Made by a program: the position numbers and the translations under genes. A stretch of DNA of 64,000 bases from Mycolicibacterium peregrinum (GTDB taxonomy: Bacteria; Actinomycetota; Actinomycetes; Mycobacteriales; Mycobacteriaceae), in assembly GCF_002102345.1 (NCBI RefSeq), contig NZ_LQPP01000074.1:21222-85221 (forward strand), given 5' to 3'. Position 1 is the first letter of the stretch; each line of letters opens with the position of its first letter. The notes under the pieces were generated by a model, which was not told the DNA's origin, did no database searches, and saw nothing but the letters and a program-made list of their open reading frames with translations. This document shows, piece after piece, positions 51,613-61,075 of this stretch.

Positions 51613-52808
51613 CAGCGGAAGGCCGCCTGCCCGGTCAGTGCCTTGCCGATGGACAGCAGGTGCATCTCGGAGGTGCCCTCATAGGTGAGGACGGATTCGA
51701 GGTTGTTGGCATGGCGCAACGGTGAGTATTCGAGGGTGATGCCGCTGCCGCCCAGCAGGGTCCGGCATTCCCGGGCGATGGCCAGCGCTTCGCGGACGTT
51801 GTTGAGCTTGCCCAGACTGATCTGCTCGGGCCTGGCCCCCTGGGCATCTTTGATGCGGCCCAGGTGGATCGCCAGCAGCATGCCCTTGCCGAGCTCGACG
51901 GTCATGTTGGCCAGTTTTTCCTGGGTGAGCTGGTAGCTGGTCAGCGGCTTGTCGAACACCTCGCGCGAACCGGCGTAGTCGATCGCGGTCTCCAGGCTGT
52001 CGCGGGCCGCGCCGAGGGAGCCGAACACGATGCCGAACCGGGCCTCGTTGAGACATGACAGCGGGGCGGACAGACCTTCGGCCAGCGGCAGTTGCGCCGA
52101 GGCCGGCAGCCGGACGTTGTCGAGCACGAGCTCGGAGGTGACCGAGGCCCGCAGGGAGAGCTTGCGGTGAATTTCGTTGGCGGTGAATCCCTGGGTGCCG
52201 GTGGGCACCAGGAACCCGCGAATGCCGTCGTCGGTCTGGGCCCACACGGTGGCCACGTCGGCGAGGTTGCCGTTGGTGATCCACATCTTGGTGCCGTTGA
52301 GCACCCAGTCGCTTCCGTCGCGGCGGGCGCGGGTGCGCATGCCGGCCGGGTTGGAACCGAAGTCGGGTTCGGTCAGGCCGAAGCAGCCGATCGCATCACC
52401 GGCGGCCAGCCGGGGCAGCCATTCGTTCTTCTGTTCCTCCGAGCCGTAGCGGTAGATGGAGAACATCGACAGCGAGCCCTGGACGGAGACGAAACTGCGG
52501 AACCCGCTGTCGCCGGCTTCCAGCTCCGTGCAGGCCAATCCGTAGCTGACGGCGTTGGTGCCCGCGCAGCCGTAGCCCTGCAGGTGCATGCCGAGAACGC
52601 CGAGCTTGCCGAACTCCTTGGCCAGCTCCCGGGGCAGGGTGGCTGATTCGAACCATTCGCCCACGTTGGGCCGCAGGCGGGTATCGACAAACTTGCGCAC
52701 GGTCGCGGCGATCTCGCGTTCGTCGTCGTCGAGCAACCGGTCGGTGTCGAACAGCTCCAGCGGCCGGTAGGTGGACTTCTTGGCAGCCGGTGTGGCGGTG
52801 GCGGTCAT
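51612..52808 (-). CDS. Glutaryl-CoA dehydrogenase-like acyl-CoA dehydrogenase
   Basis: The 398-aa FAD enzyme contains GYGCAGTNAVSYGL, CFGLTEPDFGSNPAGM, GTKMWITNG and the catalytic base in YEGTSEMH, all typical of the glutaryl-CoA dehydrogenase branch, which dehydrogenates and decarboxylates glutaryl-CoA to crotonyl-CoA. It is the first gene of a three-gene translationally coupled operon. Its role as GCDH is judged by overall sequence similarity and context; the diagnostic substrate-contacting residues could not be verified here. Confidence 0.86.
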   Translation of the reverse strand: MTATATPAAKKSTYRPLELFDTDRLLDDDEREIAATVRKFVDTRLRPNVGEWFESATLPRELAKEFGKLGVLGMHLQGYGCAGTNAVSYGLACTELEAGDSGFRSFVSVQGSLSMFSIYRYGSEEQKNEWLPRLAAGDAIGCFGLTEPDFGSNPAGMRTRARRDGSDWVLNGTKMWITNGNLADVATVWAQTDDGIRGFLVPTGTQGFTANEIHRKLSLRASVTSELVLDNVRLPASAQLPLAEGLSAPLSCLNEARFGIVFGSLGAARDSLETAIDYAGSREVFDKPLTSYQLTQEKLANMTVELGKGMLLAIHLGRIKDAQGARPEQISLGKLNNVREALAIARECRTLLGGSGITLEYSPLRHANNLESVLTYEGTSEMHLLSIGKALTGQAAFR

Positions 52809-53015
52809 GACTCAAGGCTAGATTTGCCTGCGCACATGTGCCTATGGCCGTTTCGTACAACAAGTCACTACTACCTGTCCGATAGGGAGTATTCGGACGC
52901 CCGGTTGCTGGACCTGACCACCCGGTTGGGTGGCCTATGCTCGGTGCGGCGAACGGCGTGGCCCCAGGGTGTTCCGTCGTCAGTGACCGGCGAGACAGCC
53001 CAGGGAAAGTTCAGC

Positions 53016-55085
53016 GTGCAGGTGATTGTTGGCGATCCGGTTCTCGTTCCCTCCGTTGCGCGGCGGGTTCGTGACGACCTGATCGGGTTGAGTGGTGTGG
53101 CCATCGTGATGGTCGTCATCTGCCATTTCTGGTTCGGCCGGGCCTGTGGCGGGCTGGATGTCCTGCTGGTTCTGACCGGCTTCTTCCTCGGTGGTCGCGT
53201 CCTGCGCAGTCTGACGAGCCCCACGGCGGTGGTCGCAGAGATGTGCCAGCTGGCGCGCAGGGTGGTGCCGCCGTTGGTTCTCGTGCTGGCCGTGTGTGCG
53301 GTGCTGACTGTGCTCGTCCAGCCGGAGACCAGGTGGGAGGCCTTCGCCGATCAGACCCTGGCCAGCCTGGGCTTCTACCAGAACTGGCAGTTGCTGGGCT
53401 CGGCCGACGACTATGTGCAGGCGGGCGAGACGGTGACCCCGCTGCATCACCTGTGGGCGCTCTCGATGCTCGGCCAGTTCACTCTGGCCTTCGTTGGGCT
53501 GGCCGGGGTGATCATGGCGGTGACGGTGCGTCGGGGACGCCTCGCGCGACCCGCAACTCTGGTCGGGGTGTCCGCTGCCGCGTTGACGGCCTCGCTGTAC
53601 TACGCGGTCACGACGCAGTCGGACAGCCCGATGCTCGCCTACTACAGCACCTTCGCCCGGGCCTGGGAGGTGTTGGCCGGGGTTCTCGCAGCGGCCCTCG
53701 TGGCCGGGCCGGTGGGTCGACTTCGGTGGCCGGGTTGGCTGCGCGCCGGTGTCGCCGCGGCCGGTCTGGTGGCGATCCTGGTGTGCGGCGTGCTCACGGA
53801 CCGGACGGTGCAATCCCCGGGCGCCTGGGCGTTGATTCCGGTGGCGGCGACGGTGCTGGTGATAGTCAGCGCAGCTCAGGCGATGCCGCCGAGGGCGAAC
53901 GAAATCCTGCGCAGCGGCCCGCTCGTGGCGTTCGGATCGATGGCCTACCCGCTGTACCTGTGGCACTGGCCCTTGTTGATCTTTTGGCTGGCCTTCATCA
54001 ATGACGATTCGGTCGGCGTGGCCGATGGCGCCGCTGTCGCTCTGGCCGCCGTGCTGATTTCCTGGCTCACCGCATGGTCAGCCAGGGCGCAATGGCAAGC
54101 CCGGTGGTATCGGCTTGCCCGCACGTGGGCCGTGCCGGGTGCCGCGGTTCTGCTGGTGACGGTGATGCTCGTGGCGTCGTCGCTGATGTGGCGCGGACAT
54201 GTCGCGCTCGCCCGGGCCAGTGGCGCGGAACTGGGCATGCTGTCGATGCGCGACTACCCGGGCGCGCTCGCGCTCACCGAGAATCACCGAGTCGCCAAAC
54301 TGCCGATGCGCCCGAGCGCGCTGGAGGCCGATGACGACATCCCGCCGTCCTCGATCGACCATTGCGTCACGGGATTCACCGGTGGTGAGGTCGTCACGTG
54401 CGTGTACGGAGATCCCGACGGAGCCCACACCATCGCGTTGGCGGGTGGGTCGCATTCCGAGCACTGGCTGACGGCGCTACATCAGATCGGACGCCAACAC
54501 GGCGTCAAGGTGACCACCTACTTGAAGTTCGGCTGTCCGCTGACCACCAAAGCCGTGCCGATCATCGCGGGGTCGTTCGAGAAATATCCGTCCTGCCGGA
54601 CGTGGTCGGACAACGCCTTGGCGCAGATCATCGCCGACCGGCCGGACTACGTGTTCTTCACCTCGACGCGCCCGATCCTCAACGGCCCGGGCGACTATGT
54701 GCCCGATTACTATCTGGGCATATGGGATGAGTTGTCCGCCAATGGAATTCCGATGCTCGGCATGCGTGACACACCGTGGATGCTCCGTGACGGCTGGTTC
54801 TTCTCGCCCGTGGACTGTCTGTCCAAGGGGGGTGACGTCGAGTCCTGTGGAGTGCCCCGCAACGAAGCCCTGGCGCAACGCAATCCGACTCTCGATCACC
54901 TGGCCGACTATCCACTGATGAAGGTCCTCGACCTCACCGATGCGGTGTGCCGGCCCACGATCTGCCGCGCCGTGGAGGGCAACGTGTTGGTGTACCACGA
55001 TGCCCACCACCTGTCGGCGACCTACGTGCGCACACTCACCACCGAGTTGGCGCGGCAGATGTCCGACGCCCTCGGATGGTGGTAG
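53016..55085 (+). CDS. OafA/YrhL-type acyltransferase with C-terminal SGNH domain
   Basis: Up to 689 aa. N-terminal acyltransferase 3 domain (about 10-330) with ten or so membrane helices, including the conserved H in VVICHFWFGR. A C-terminal extracytoplasmic SGNH-like domain has GGSHSEHW near residue 485 and the DxxH-like YHDAHHLS at the end. Such proteins O-acylate cell-surface sugars. Starts GTG 53016 (preferred; AGGGAAAG upstream), or GTG 52983. The Gly before the Ser block reads GGS instead of the usual GDS. Confidence 0.84.
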   Translation: MQVIVGDPVLVPSVARRVRDDLIGLSGVAIVMVVICHFWFGRACGGLDVLLVLTGFFLGGRVLRSLTSPTAVVAEMCQLARRVVPPLVLVLAVCAVLTVLVQPETRWEAFADQTLASLGFYQNWQLLGSADDYVQAGETVTPLHHLWALSMLGQFTLAFVGLAGVIMAVTVRRGRLARPATLVGVSAAALTASLYYAVTTQSDSPMLAYYSTFARAWEVLAGVLAAALVAGPVGRLRWPGWLRAGVAAAGLVAILVCGVLTDRTVQSPGAWALIPVAATVLVIVSAAQAMPPRANEILRSGPLVAFGSMAYPLYLWHWPLLIFWLAFINDDSVGVADGAAVALAAVLISWLTAWSARAQWQARWYRLARTWAVPGAAVLLVTVMLVASSLMWRGHVALARASGAELGMLSMRDYPGALALTENHRVAKLPMRPSALEADDDIPPSSIDHCVTGFTGGEVVTCVYGDPDGAHTIALAGGSHSEHWLTALHQIGRQHGVKVTTYLKFGCPLTTKAVPIIAGSFEKYPSCRTWSDNALAQIIADRPDYVFFTSTRPILNGPGDYVPDYYLGIWDELSANGIPMLGMRDTPWMLRDGWFFSPVDCLSKGGDVESCGVPRNEALAQRNPTLDHLADYPLMKVLDLTDAVCRPTICRAVEGNVLVYHDAHHLSATYVRTLTTELARQMSDALGWW

Positions 55086-55088
55086 TCG

Positions 55089-55511
55089 TCATTCGACGAT
55101 GAAGACCGGAATCTGTCGGTCGGTCTTGGTCTGGTATTCGGCGTAGGGCGGGTAGGCCTCGACGGCCAGCTTCCACCAGTGCTCGCGCTCGTCACCGGAG
55201 ATTTCGCGGGCGGTCAGCGCGACGGTCTTGTCGCCGTCCTGCACCGTCACGGCGGGGTTCGCCTTGACGTTGAAGTACCACGACGGATGCTCCGGCGCGC
55301 CACCCTTGGAGGCCACCATCGCGTAGCGGCCGTTCTCTTCCACGCGCATCAGCGGCACGTACCGCTTCTTGCCGGACTTGGCGCCCGTCGTCGTGAACAG
55401 CACGATCGGGCGGTCGAGCACCTCGACGCCCTCGGTGGTGCCTTGTTCCAGGATGCGTTGGGTCTGGTCGCGTACCCAGTCGGTCGGGCTCAGTTCGGCA
55501 TGTTCACTCAC
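55089..55511 (-). CDS. Deazaflavin (F420)-dependent nitroreductase-family protein
   Basis: The 140-aa protein fits the Ddn/FDOR-A family: TTTGAKSGKKRYVPLMRVE, HPSWYFNVKANPAVTVQ and REHWWKLAVEAYPPYAEYQ. Known members reduce quinones or nitroimidazoles with F420H2. It converges on the acyltransferase gene with 3 bp between stops. The substrate is unknown. Confidence 0.88.
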   Translation of the reverse strand: MSEHAELSPTDWVRDQTQRILEQGTTEGVEVLDRPIVLFTTTGAKSGKKRYVPLMRVEENGRYAMVASKGGAPEHPSWYFNVKANPAVTVQDGDKTVALTAREISGDEREHWWKLAVEAYPPYAEYQTKTDRQIPVFIVE

Positions 55512-55550
55512 GCACCCCGCAACACCGACACCGGCGCTATTATTCCCGGG

Positions 55551-56531
55551 TCACCGCAGCTTCAGTACCACTTTGCCCTTGGCGCTGCGGTTCTCCAGCG
55601 ACGCGATGGCCGCTGCGGCCTGCTCGAGCGGAAACACCTCGGGCTGTGGTGCGGCCACCGCGCCGGAGGCCAGCAGCGGCTGTAGTTCGGCCCACTGCTC
55701 CTGCAGGTAGCCGGGGTGGGAGAACGTCCAGGCGCCCCAGCCGGCGCCGACCACGTCGACGTTGTTGAGCAACAGGCGATTGACCTTGACCGTGGGGATC
55801 TCACCGCCGGTGAACCCGATGACCAGGAGCCGTCCGCCCACGGCCAGTGAGCGCAGCGAGTCGGTGAAGCGATCCCCGCCGACCGGGTCGACCACGATGT
55901 CCACGCCCCGCCCGCCGGTGAGTTCCTTCACCGCATCGCGGAACCCGTCGGCGAGCACCACGTCGGAAGCACCTGCGGCCCTAGCGATCTCGATCTTCTC
56001 CTCGGTGGACACCACGGCGATCGTGCGTGCGGCTCCCAACGCCGGGGCCAGTCGAAGCGCCGAGGTGCCGATCCCACCGGCGGCGCCGTGCACCAGGACG
56101 GTCTCGCCCTCGGCCAGCCGGCCACGGGTGCGCAGGGCGAACTGGACGGTCAGGTCGTTGAACAGGATGCCGGCGCCGGCCTCGAACGACACGGCGTCCG
56201 GCAGGGGGAACACGCGCTCCGCGGGCAGTGCGACGACTTCGGCCATGCCGCCCGACAACATGGTCAGGCCGAGCACGCGGTCACCGGCGGAAACCTGGGC
56301 ATCGGCCGGTGCGCTGCGCACCACCCCGGCGATTTCGGCACCCGGGGTGAACGGGAGCTCCGGCTTGTACTGGTAGAGACCGCGGGTGAGCAGGGCGTCG
56401 GGGAAGGCGACTCCAGCGGCGTGGACGTCGATCACAACCTGCTCGGCGCCCTCGGCGCTGGAGGGCTCCTCCACCTCGGCCACCCGCACCGCGTCCGGAC
56501 CGTCGAGTCGGGTGATCTGTGCTGCACGCAT
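55551..56531 (-). CDS. Zinc-independent NADPH:quinone oxidoreductase-type enzyme
   Basis: The 326-aa medium-chain reductase has ARTIAVVSTEEKIEIARAAGA, the nucleotide motif HGAAGGIGTSALRL and no zinc-binding Cys cluster, matching the quinone-oxidoreductase/zeta-crystallin branch. The ATG at 56531 follows GAAGGAG. The frame extends far upstream because of high GC, but that part is antisense to the divergent alcohol dehydrogenase. The substrate is unknown. Confidence 0.86.
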   Translation of the reverse strand: MRAAQITRLDGPDAVRVAEVEEPSSAEGAEQVVIDVHAAGVAFPDALLTRGLYQYKPELPFTPGAEIAGVVRSAPADAQVSAGDRVLGLTMLSGGMAEVVALPAERVFPLPDAVSFEAGAGILFNDLTVQFALRTRGRLAEGETVLVHGAAGGIGTSALRLAPALGAARTIAVVSTEEKIEIARAAGASDVVLADGFRDAVKELTGGRGVDIVVDPVGGDRFTDSLRSLAVGGRLLVIGFTGGEIPTVKVNRLLLNNVDVVGAGWGAWTFSHPGYLQEQWAELQPLLASGAVAAPQPEVFPLEQAAAAIASLENRSAKGKVVLKLR

Positions 56532-56600
56532 CGTTGTCTCCTTCTGGTGGGTCGCCAGCCAATTGTGACAGGTGTCAAGTGAGTGGCTTAGCATCACCGG

Positions 56601-57698
56601 ATGCTCAACGCCCGCGCTGCGGTGGTGCTCGACGCCGGAGCCGATCCCCAGCTCACCGACGTGCAGATTCGTCCACCCCGCGGCGACGAAGTGCTGGTTC
56701 GCATCGACGCCGTGGGCATCTGCCACACCGATGTGAGCGTCGCGGCGCGGTTTCGGAAGCTGCCGATGGTGTTCGGTCACGAAGGTGCGGGCACGGTCGT
56801 CGAGGCCGGACCGGATGCTGTACCCGCGGTGGGGGACCAGGTCGTTCTCACCTTCGCCAGCTGCGGCGCCTGCTCCAACTGTCAGGCGGACACCCCGGCC
56901 TACTGCGAGCGTTCCACCGACCTGAACATGCGCGGCACCCGCGGTGAGTCCGGCGCTCTGCACGCCGACGGGGGCCCTATCGGCGGCGGCTTCTTCGGTC
57001 AGTCCAGCTTCTGCACGTATGCGATCGCCGGCAGCCGCAACGCTGTGGTGCTGCCCGAGCCGATCGACCCCGCGCTGGCCGCCCCGCTGGGCTGCAGCGT
57101 GCAGACCGGGGTGGGCGCCGTGCTCAATGTGCTTGCACCGCAACCCACGGACGCACTTGTGGTGTTCGGGGCCGGAGCGGTGGGGCTTTCCGCGGTCATG
57201 GGTGCCCGCATCGCCGGTTGCCGGGCCGTCGTCGCCGTCGACCCGATCGCCGAACGACGTTCGCTGGCAACCGAGTTGGGTGCCACCGCCACGATCGATC
57301 CGACCGCCGGTGCCGATGTGGCCGCGGCTGTACTCGAGCTGACCGGGGGAGCGGCGGCGGCGGTCGACACCACCGCTCGCCCAGATGTCCTCATGACAGC
57401 GATCGCGGTGTTGCGCGAGCGCGGCACCCTGGCGCTACTGGGCCTCGGCGCGTTGACGGCCGAACTGCCGGTCGCCGCGATCATGGGCAAGGGGCTGAGC
57501 GTGCGTGGCGTGGTCGAGGGCGACAGCGAACCGCAGACCTTCATCCCGCGCCTGGTCGATCTGCACCGCCGTGGCGAACTACCGCTCGACAAGTTCGTCA
57601 GCCGCTACCCGTTCGACGACTTCGGCCACGCGTGGGCCGCCGCAAAGTCCGCTGACGTGGTAAAACCCGTGCTGATCACCCAAGCGGTAAGCTCGTAA
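56601..57698 (+). CDS. Zinc-dependent alcohol dehydrogenase (aryl-/benzyl-alcohol type)
   Basis: The 365-aa MDR enzyme has the catalytic-zinc residues in GICHTDVS and GHEGAG, the structural-zinc Cys run CGACSNCQADTPAYC, and the cofactor motif FGAGAVGLSAVMG. It oxidises primary alcohols with NAD(P). The gene is divergent from the quinone reductase, 69 bp apart, and is followed by an alpha/beta hydrolase. Confidence 0.88.
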   Translation: MLNARAAVVLDAGADPQLTDVQIRPPRGDEVLVRIDAVGICHTDVSVAARFRKLPMVFGHEGAGTVVEAGPDAVPAVGDQVVLTFASCGACSNCQADTPAYCERSTDLNMRGTRGESGALHADGGPIGGGFFGQSSFCTYAIAGSRNAVVLPEPIDPALAAPLGCSVQTGVGAVLNVLAPQPTDALVVFGAGAVGLSAVMGARIAGCRAVVAVDPIAERRSLATELGATATIDPTAGADVAAAVLELTGGAAAAVDTTARPDVLMTAIAVLRERGTLALLGLGALTAELPVAAIMGKGLSVRGVVEGDSEPQTFIPRLVDLHRRGELPLDKFVSRYPFDDFGHAWAAAKSADVVKPVLITQAVSS

Positions 57699-57741
57699 TC
57701 CCTCTGTTTCACCCGGCAACGACGCCAACGATCGGAGCATC

Positions 57742-58668
57742 ATGACCCTTCCCCAGCTACCACCGGGTCGCACTGTCGAGGTGCGCGCCGTCGACGGCGT
57801 GCGGCTGCATGCCGAGGTGTTCGGACCCGAGGACGGCTACCCGATCGTGCTGGCTCACGGCATCACGTGTGCCATCGGCGTCTGGGCGCACCAGATCGCC
57901 GATCTGGCCACGGACTACCGCGTCATCGCCTACGACCATCGCGGACACGGCCACAGCGAGACCCCACGGGGGCGTAACCGCTACAGCCTCAACCACCTCG
58001 CCGCCGATCTCGACGCGGTACTCGACGCCACGCTGAGGCCTGGTGAACGTGCCGTCGTCGCCGGGCATTCGATGGGCGGTATCGCGATCACTTCATGGTC
58101 GCAACGCTATCCGGGCCGGGTGCCCGCCCGTGCCGACGCCGTCGCACTGATCAACACCACCACCGGAGACCTGGTGCGCGATGTGAAGCTGTTGAGGGTC
58201 CCGGCCCCGCTGGCATCGACGCGGGTCCGGGCGGCGGGTACGGCGATCCGGACCTTCGGCGGTACGCGGATGCCGCGAATCATCGAGCGTCCCAACAAGC
58301 GTTTCGTCGCCCGTCTGGCGGTGGGCCGTGACGCCGACCCGTCGGTCGCCGAATTCGTCTATCAGCTGTTCGCCGAGACTCCGGCCGCCGGACGCGGTGG
58401 CTGGGCCCGCACGCTGGTGAACGGGCTGGGACCACAACACATCTCGCTGCAGAACCTGTCGGTGCCCACGCTGGTGATCGGCAGCTCCAAGGACCGCTTG
58501 CTGCCCATCAACGCCGCCCGCCGGATCGCCGCAGATGCCCCGAACCTGCATGCCTTCGTCGAGATGCCCGGTGGGCACTGCGCCATCCTGGAATGCCCGT
58601 CGCAGGTGAACGCCCAGTTGCGGGCGCTGGCCGAATCGGTCGCGTCGTCCCGGGCGGTCAATCAGTAA
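57742..58668 (+). CDS. Alpha/beta hydrolase
   Basis: The 308-aa protein has HGITCAIGVWA, a nucleophile elbow AGHSMGG (near 115), an acid around VIGSSKDRLLP and a C-terminal His in GGHCAILE, so a full serine-hydrolase triad is present. The ATG at 57742 is preferred. It may act with the alcohol dehydrogenase, 43 bp upstream. The last 11 bp overlap the convergent monoamine-oxidase-type gene. Confidence 0.83.
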   Translation: MTLPQLPPGRTVEVRAVDGVRLHAEVFGPEDGYPIVLAHGITCAIGVWAHQIADLATDYRVIAYDHRGHGHSETPRGRNRYSLNHLAADLDAVLDATLRPGERAVVAGHSMGGIAITSWSQRYPGRVPARADAVALINTTTGDLVRDVKLLRVPAPLASTRVRAAGTAIRTFGGTRMPRIIERPNKRFVARLAVGRDADPSVAEFVYQLFAETPAAGRGGWARTLVNGLGPQHISLQNLSVPTLVIGSSKDRLLPINAARRIAADAPNLHAFVEMPGGHCAILECPSQVNAQLRALAESVASSRAVNQ

Positions 58669-60019
58669 GGCGGCCCGCGACTTCGGCGGCCGCACGCTGA
58701 CCGGACCGCACCGCCCCGTCGAGAAATCCGGTCCACTCATTCGCGGTTTCGGTGCCGGCCCAGTGGATCGCGTCCACCGGTTCCCGCAGCCACTTGCCGT
58801 ACTGAGTCCACGATCCCGGCGGTACCGCCGCCGTCGGCCCGCCCGGTGCGAATTGTTCTGCGCTCCAACAGTGGTCGACGTAATCGATCGGTTGCCGGGC
58901 CGCGTCGCCGAACAGGGTGGCGAACCCGGACAGGGCCTGCTCGCGCCGCTCTGCGGGTGACAACCGGTCGAAGGTGCGGGCGTCGGTGAAACCGAGAAGG
59001 ATTCCGGGGCCGCCGGAACTGCCGTCGGCCGGGCTCACATCGAAGGTGATGAACACGGGGCCCTCGTCGGACAATGCCTCGCCTGAGCAACCGTTGGTGC
59101 GCCAGAACGGTCGTTCATAGGCGGCGTATGCCTTGCTGAGGTTGCCCTGCGGCCAGTTCGCGGCCAGGTCGGTATACGGCTTGGGCAGCGCCGGGCTGAA
59201 TTCGATCCCGGTTCGGTGCTGCGGCGGGATCGCGACGATCACCGCACGTGCCTGCACCATGCCGGAGGGACAGGTCACCGCGACGGTGCCGTCGTCGTGG
59301 CGTTCGATGCGGACCACCGGTGCGTCGAGCACCACTCGATCTCCGAGTTCCTCGGCCATCTTCGACGCGATCTGCTGGGTGCCGCCGGGAAACCGGTCCT
59401 GTTGGGCGCCGCCACGGACGTCGAGCATGCGGTCGAGCCCGCCGGCGGCCTTGACGTAGCGGGCGGCGTGCAACATCGACACCTCGTCGGGCTCGGCACC
59501 CCACGTGACCCGGGACATGATCGCCATGAGGTTGCGCGTCGAGGCGTTGGCCCCGGCCGAGCGCAGCCACTGCTCCAGCGTGAGCCCGTCGAGCGTCTCG
59601 GCGTTCGAACTCTTCCACGGCTCATTGACCCGGATGAGCCGGCAGAGCCGGTCGAAGCGCCACTGGATGCGGGATACGTCGAACAGTTCCATCATCGACA
59701 GCCGCGGGATCGTGCTGCGGTAGGCCCGGACCCGGCCGTGCCACAGAATCAGGTTCTTGCCGCGGTCGTAGGTGGGCACGGTCCGGCACCCGAGTTCGTC
59801 GGCCAGCGCCAGCACCGCGTCTTGGGTGGGGCCGACGAACGTGCCACCCAGGTCGACCGGCACCCCGGCGATCGTGGTGGTCGACGATCGTCCGCCCACC
59901 CGGTCGCGCCCCTCGAGCACCACCACCTCGTGTCCGAGCCTGGTCAGGGCGCGGGCAGCGGACAGGCCGGCGAAGCCGGCACCGACGACGACGACGTCGG
60001 TGCTCGTTGGGATGCTCAC
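58658..60019 (-). CDS. Flavin monoamine oxidase-family protein
   Basis: The 453-aa protein has the N-terminal FAD motif GAGFAGLSAARAL and DRVGGR, a central amine-oxidase domain and the C-terminal WAGTETANEWTGFLDGAVRSG. The Cys that binds FAD covalently in mammalian MAO is absent (the corresponding loop reads APGGPTAAVPPG), so FAD is likely non-covalent. It may act on amines or as a dehydrogenase. It is divergent from the F420 oxidoreductase by only 18 bp. Confidence 0.85.
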   Translation of the reverse strand: MSIPTSTDVVVVGAGFAGLSAARALTRLGHEVVVLEGRDRVGGRSSTTTIAGVPVDLGGTFVGPTQDAVLALADELGCRTVPTYDRGKNLILWHGRVRAYRSTIPRLSMMELFDVSRIQWRFDRLCRLIRVNEPWKSSNAETLDGLTLEQWLRSAGANASTRNLMAIMSRVTWGAEPDEVSMLHAARYVKAAGGLDRMLDVRGGAQQDRFPGGTQQIASKMAEELGDRVVLDAPVVRIERHDDGTVAVTCPSGMVQARAVIVAIPPQHRTGIEFSPALPKPYTDLAANWPQGNLSKAYAAYERPFWRTNGCSGEALSDEGPVFITFDVSPADGSSGGPGILLGFTDARTFDRLSPAERREQALSGFATLFGDAARQPIDYVDHCWSAEQFAPGGPTAAVPPGSWTQYGKWLREPVDAIHWAGTETANEWTGFLDGAVRSGQRAAAEVAGRLTD

Positions 60020-60024
60020 CTGTC

Positions 60025-60030
60025 TAGGCT
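60025..60030 (+). promoter_or_regulatory. -10 element of a probably leaderless promoter
   Basis: TAGGCT ends 7 nt before the GTG at 60038, with no ribosome site. Same geometry as before the gene at 6307. Confidence 0.45.
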
Positions 60031-60037
60031 CTCACGC

Positions 60038-61030
60038 GTGAAGGTCATGACAGCGTTGTTCGGGCCGCGCGACGCGATGGGTCGGGCTGCGGCCCTGCGC
60101 GAGGCCGGTGCCAGTGGAGTGTTCACGTTCGAGGGACCCCACGACGTATTCACCCCGCTGACGCTCGCCTCCACGGTCGGGGATCTCGACCTGATGACGA
60201 ATGTGGCAATTGCGTTTCCCCGTAACCCGATTCACCTGGCGCACCAGGCCATCGACCACCAGATCCTGTCCGGTGGAAGGTTCACGCTCGGGCTCGGTAC
60301 GCAGATCCGGACGCAGATCGAGAAACGCTTCGGCGCGGACTTCGACCGGCCGGTGGCCCGGATGTCAGAGTTCGTCGCGGCGTTGCGGGCGATCTTCGCT
60401 GCCTGGGACACCGGGGAGCGGCTCGACTTTCGAGGCGACTACTACCAGCACACTTTGATGACACCCACGTTCACCCCGCGGGACAACCCGTACGGTCCGC
60501 CGCCGATCTATGTCGGTGCGCTGGGCCCGCGGCTCACCCGGGCCACCGCGCAGTTCGCCGACGGCCTGCTGGTCATGCCGTTCGGGTCGAAGCGGTTCCT
60601 GCACGAGGCGACGTTGCCCGCGGTACGTGACGGGCTCGCCGCCGCCGGACGTGACGCGGGGGAGCTGGCGATCGTCCCGGAGATCATCGTGTCGGTCGGA
60701 TCCGAAAATGACCCGACTCACGACGCGACGCGACGGCTGCTGGCCTTCTACGGATCGACGCCCGCCTATCGCCCGGTGCTGGACGTGCACGGCTGGGGCG
60801 ACCTGCAGCCGGAACTCAACGCGCTGTCCAAGCAGGGCCGCTGGCAGGAGATGGGTTCGCTGATCGACGACGAGGTGCTTCACACCATCGCGGCATGCGG
60901 TAGCCCCGCCGATGTTGCCGCCCACATCCGCGACCGCGTGGCCGGGGTGTCCGACCGGATCTGCCTGTACCAGCCCGGCCCGATCGCGGTGGAATCGCTT
61001 GCCCAGATCGTCGACGCGCTGCGCGACTGA
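60038..61030 (+). CDS. LLM-class F420-dependent oxidoreductase
   Basis: The 330-aa luciferase-like TIM barrel has FTFEGPHDVFTPL, the F420 region LATQIRTQIEKRFG-type (LGLGTQIRTQIEKRF) and YVGALGPRLTRATAQFADGL, matching the mycobacterial TIGR03617-like subgroup. GTG 60038 is taken because of the -10 box upstream; an ATG 9 nt later is possible. The substrate is unknown. An EthA-like monooxygenase follows. Confidence 0.86.
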   Translation: MKVMTALFGPRDAMGRAAALREAGASGVFTFEGPHDVFTPLTLASTVGDLDLMTNVAIAFPRNPIHLAHQAIDHQILSGGRFTLGLGTQIRTQIEKRFGADFDRPVARMSEFVAALRAIFAAWDTGERLDFRGDYYQHTLMTPTFTPRDNPYGPPPIYVGALGPRLTRATAQFADGLLVMPFGSKRFLHEATLPAVRDGLAAAGRDAGELAIVPEIIVSVGSENDPTHDATRRLLAFYGSTPAYRPVLDVHGWGDLQPELNALSKQGRWQEMGSLIDDEVLHTIAACGSPADVAAHIRDRVAGVSDRICLYQPGPIAVESLAQIVDALRD

Positions 61031-61075
61031 ACGCCTAGGGTGGGTGGTACTCGTCGGGACCAAAGGAGGTTCGCC

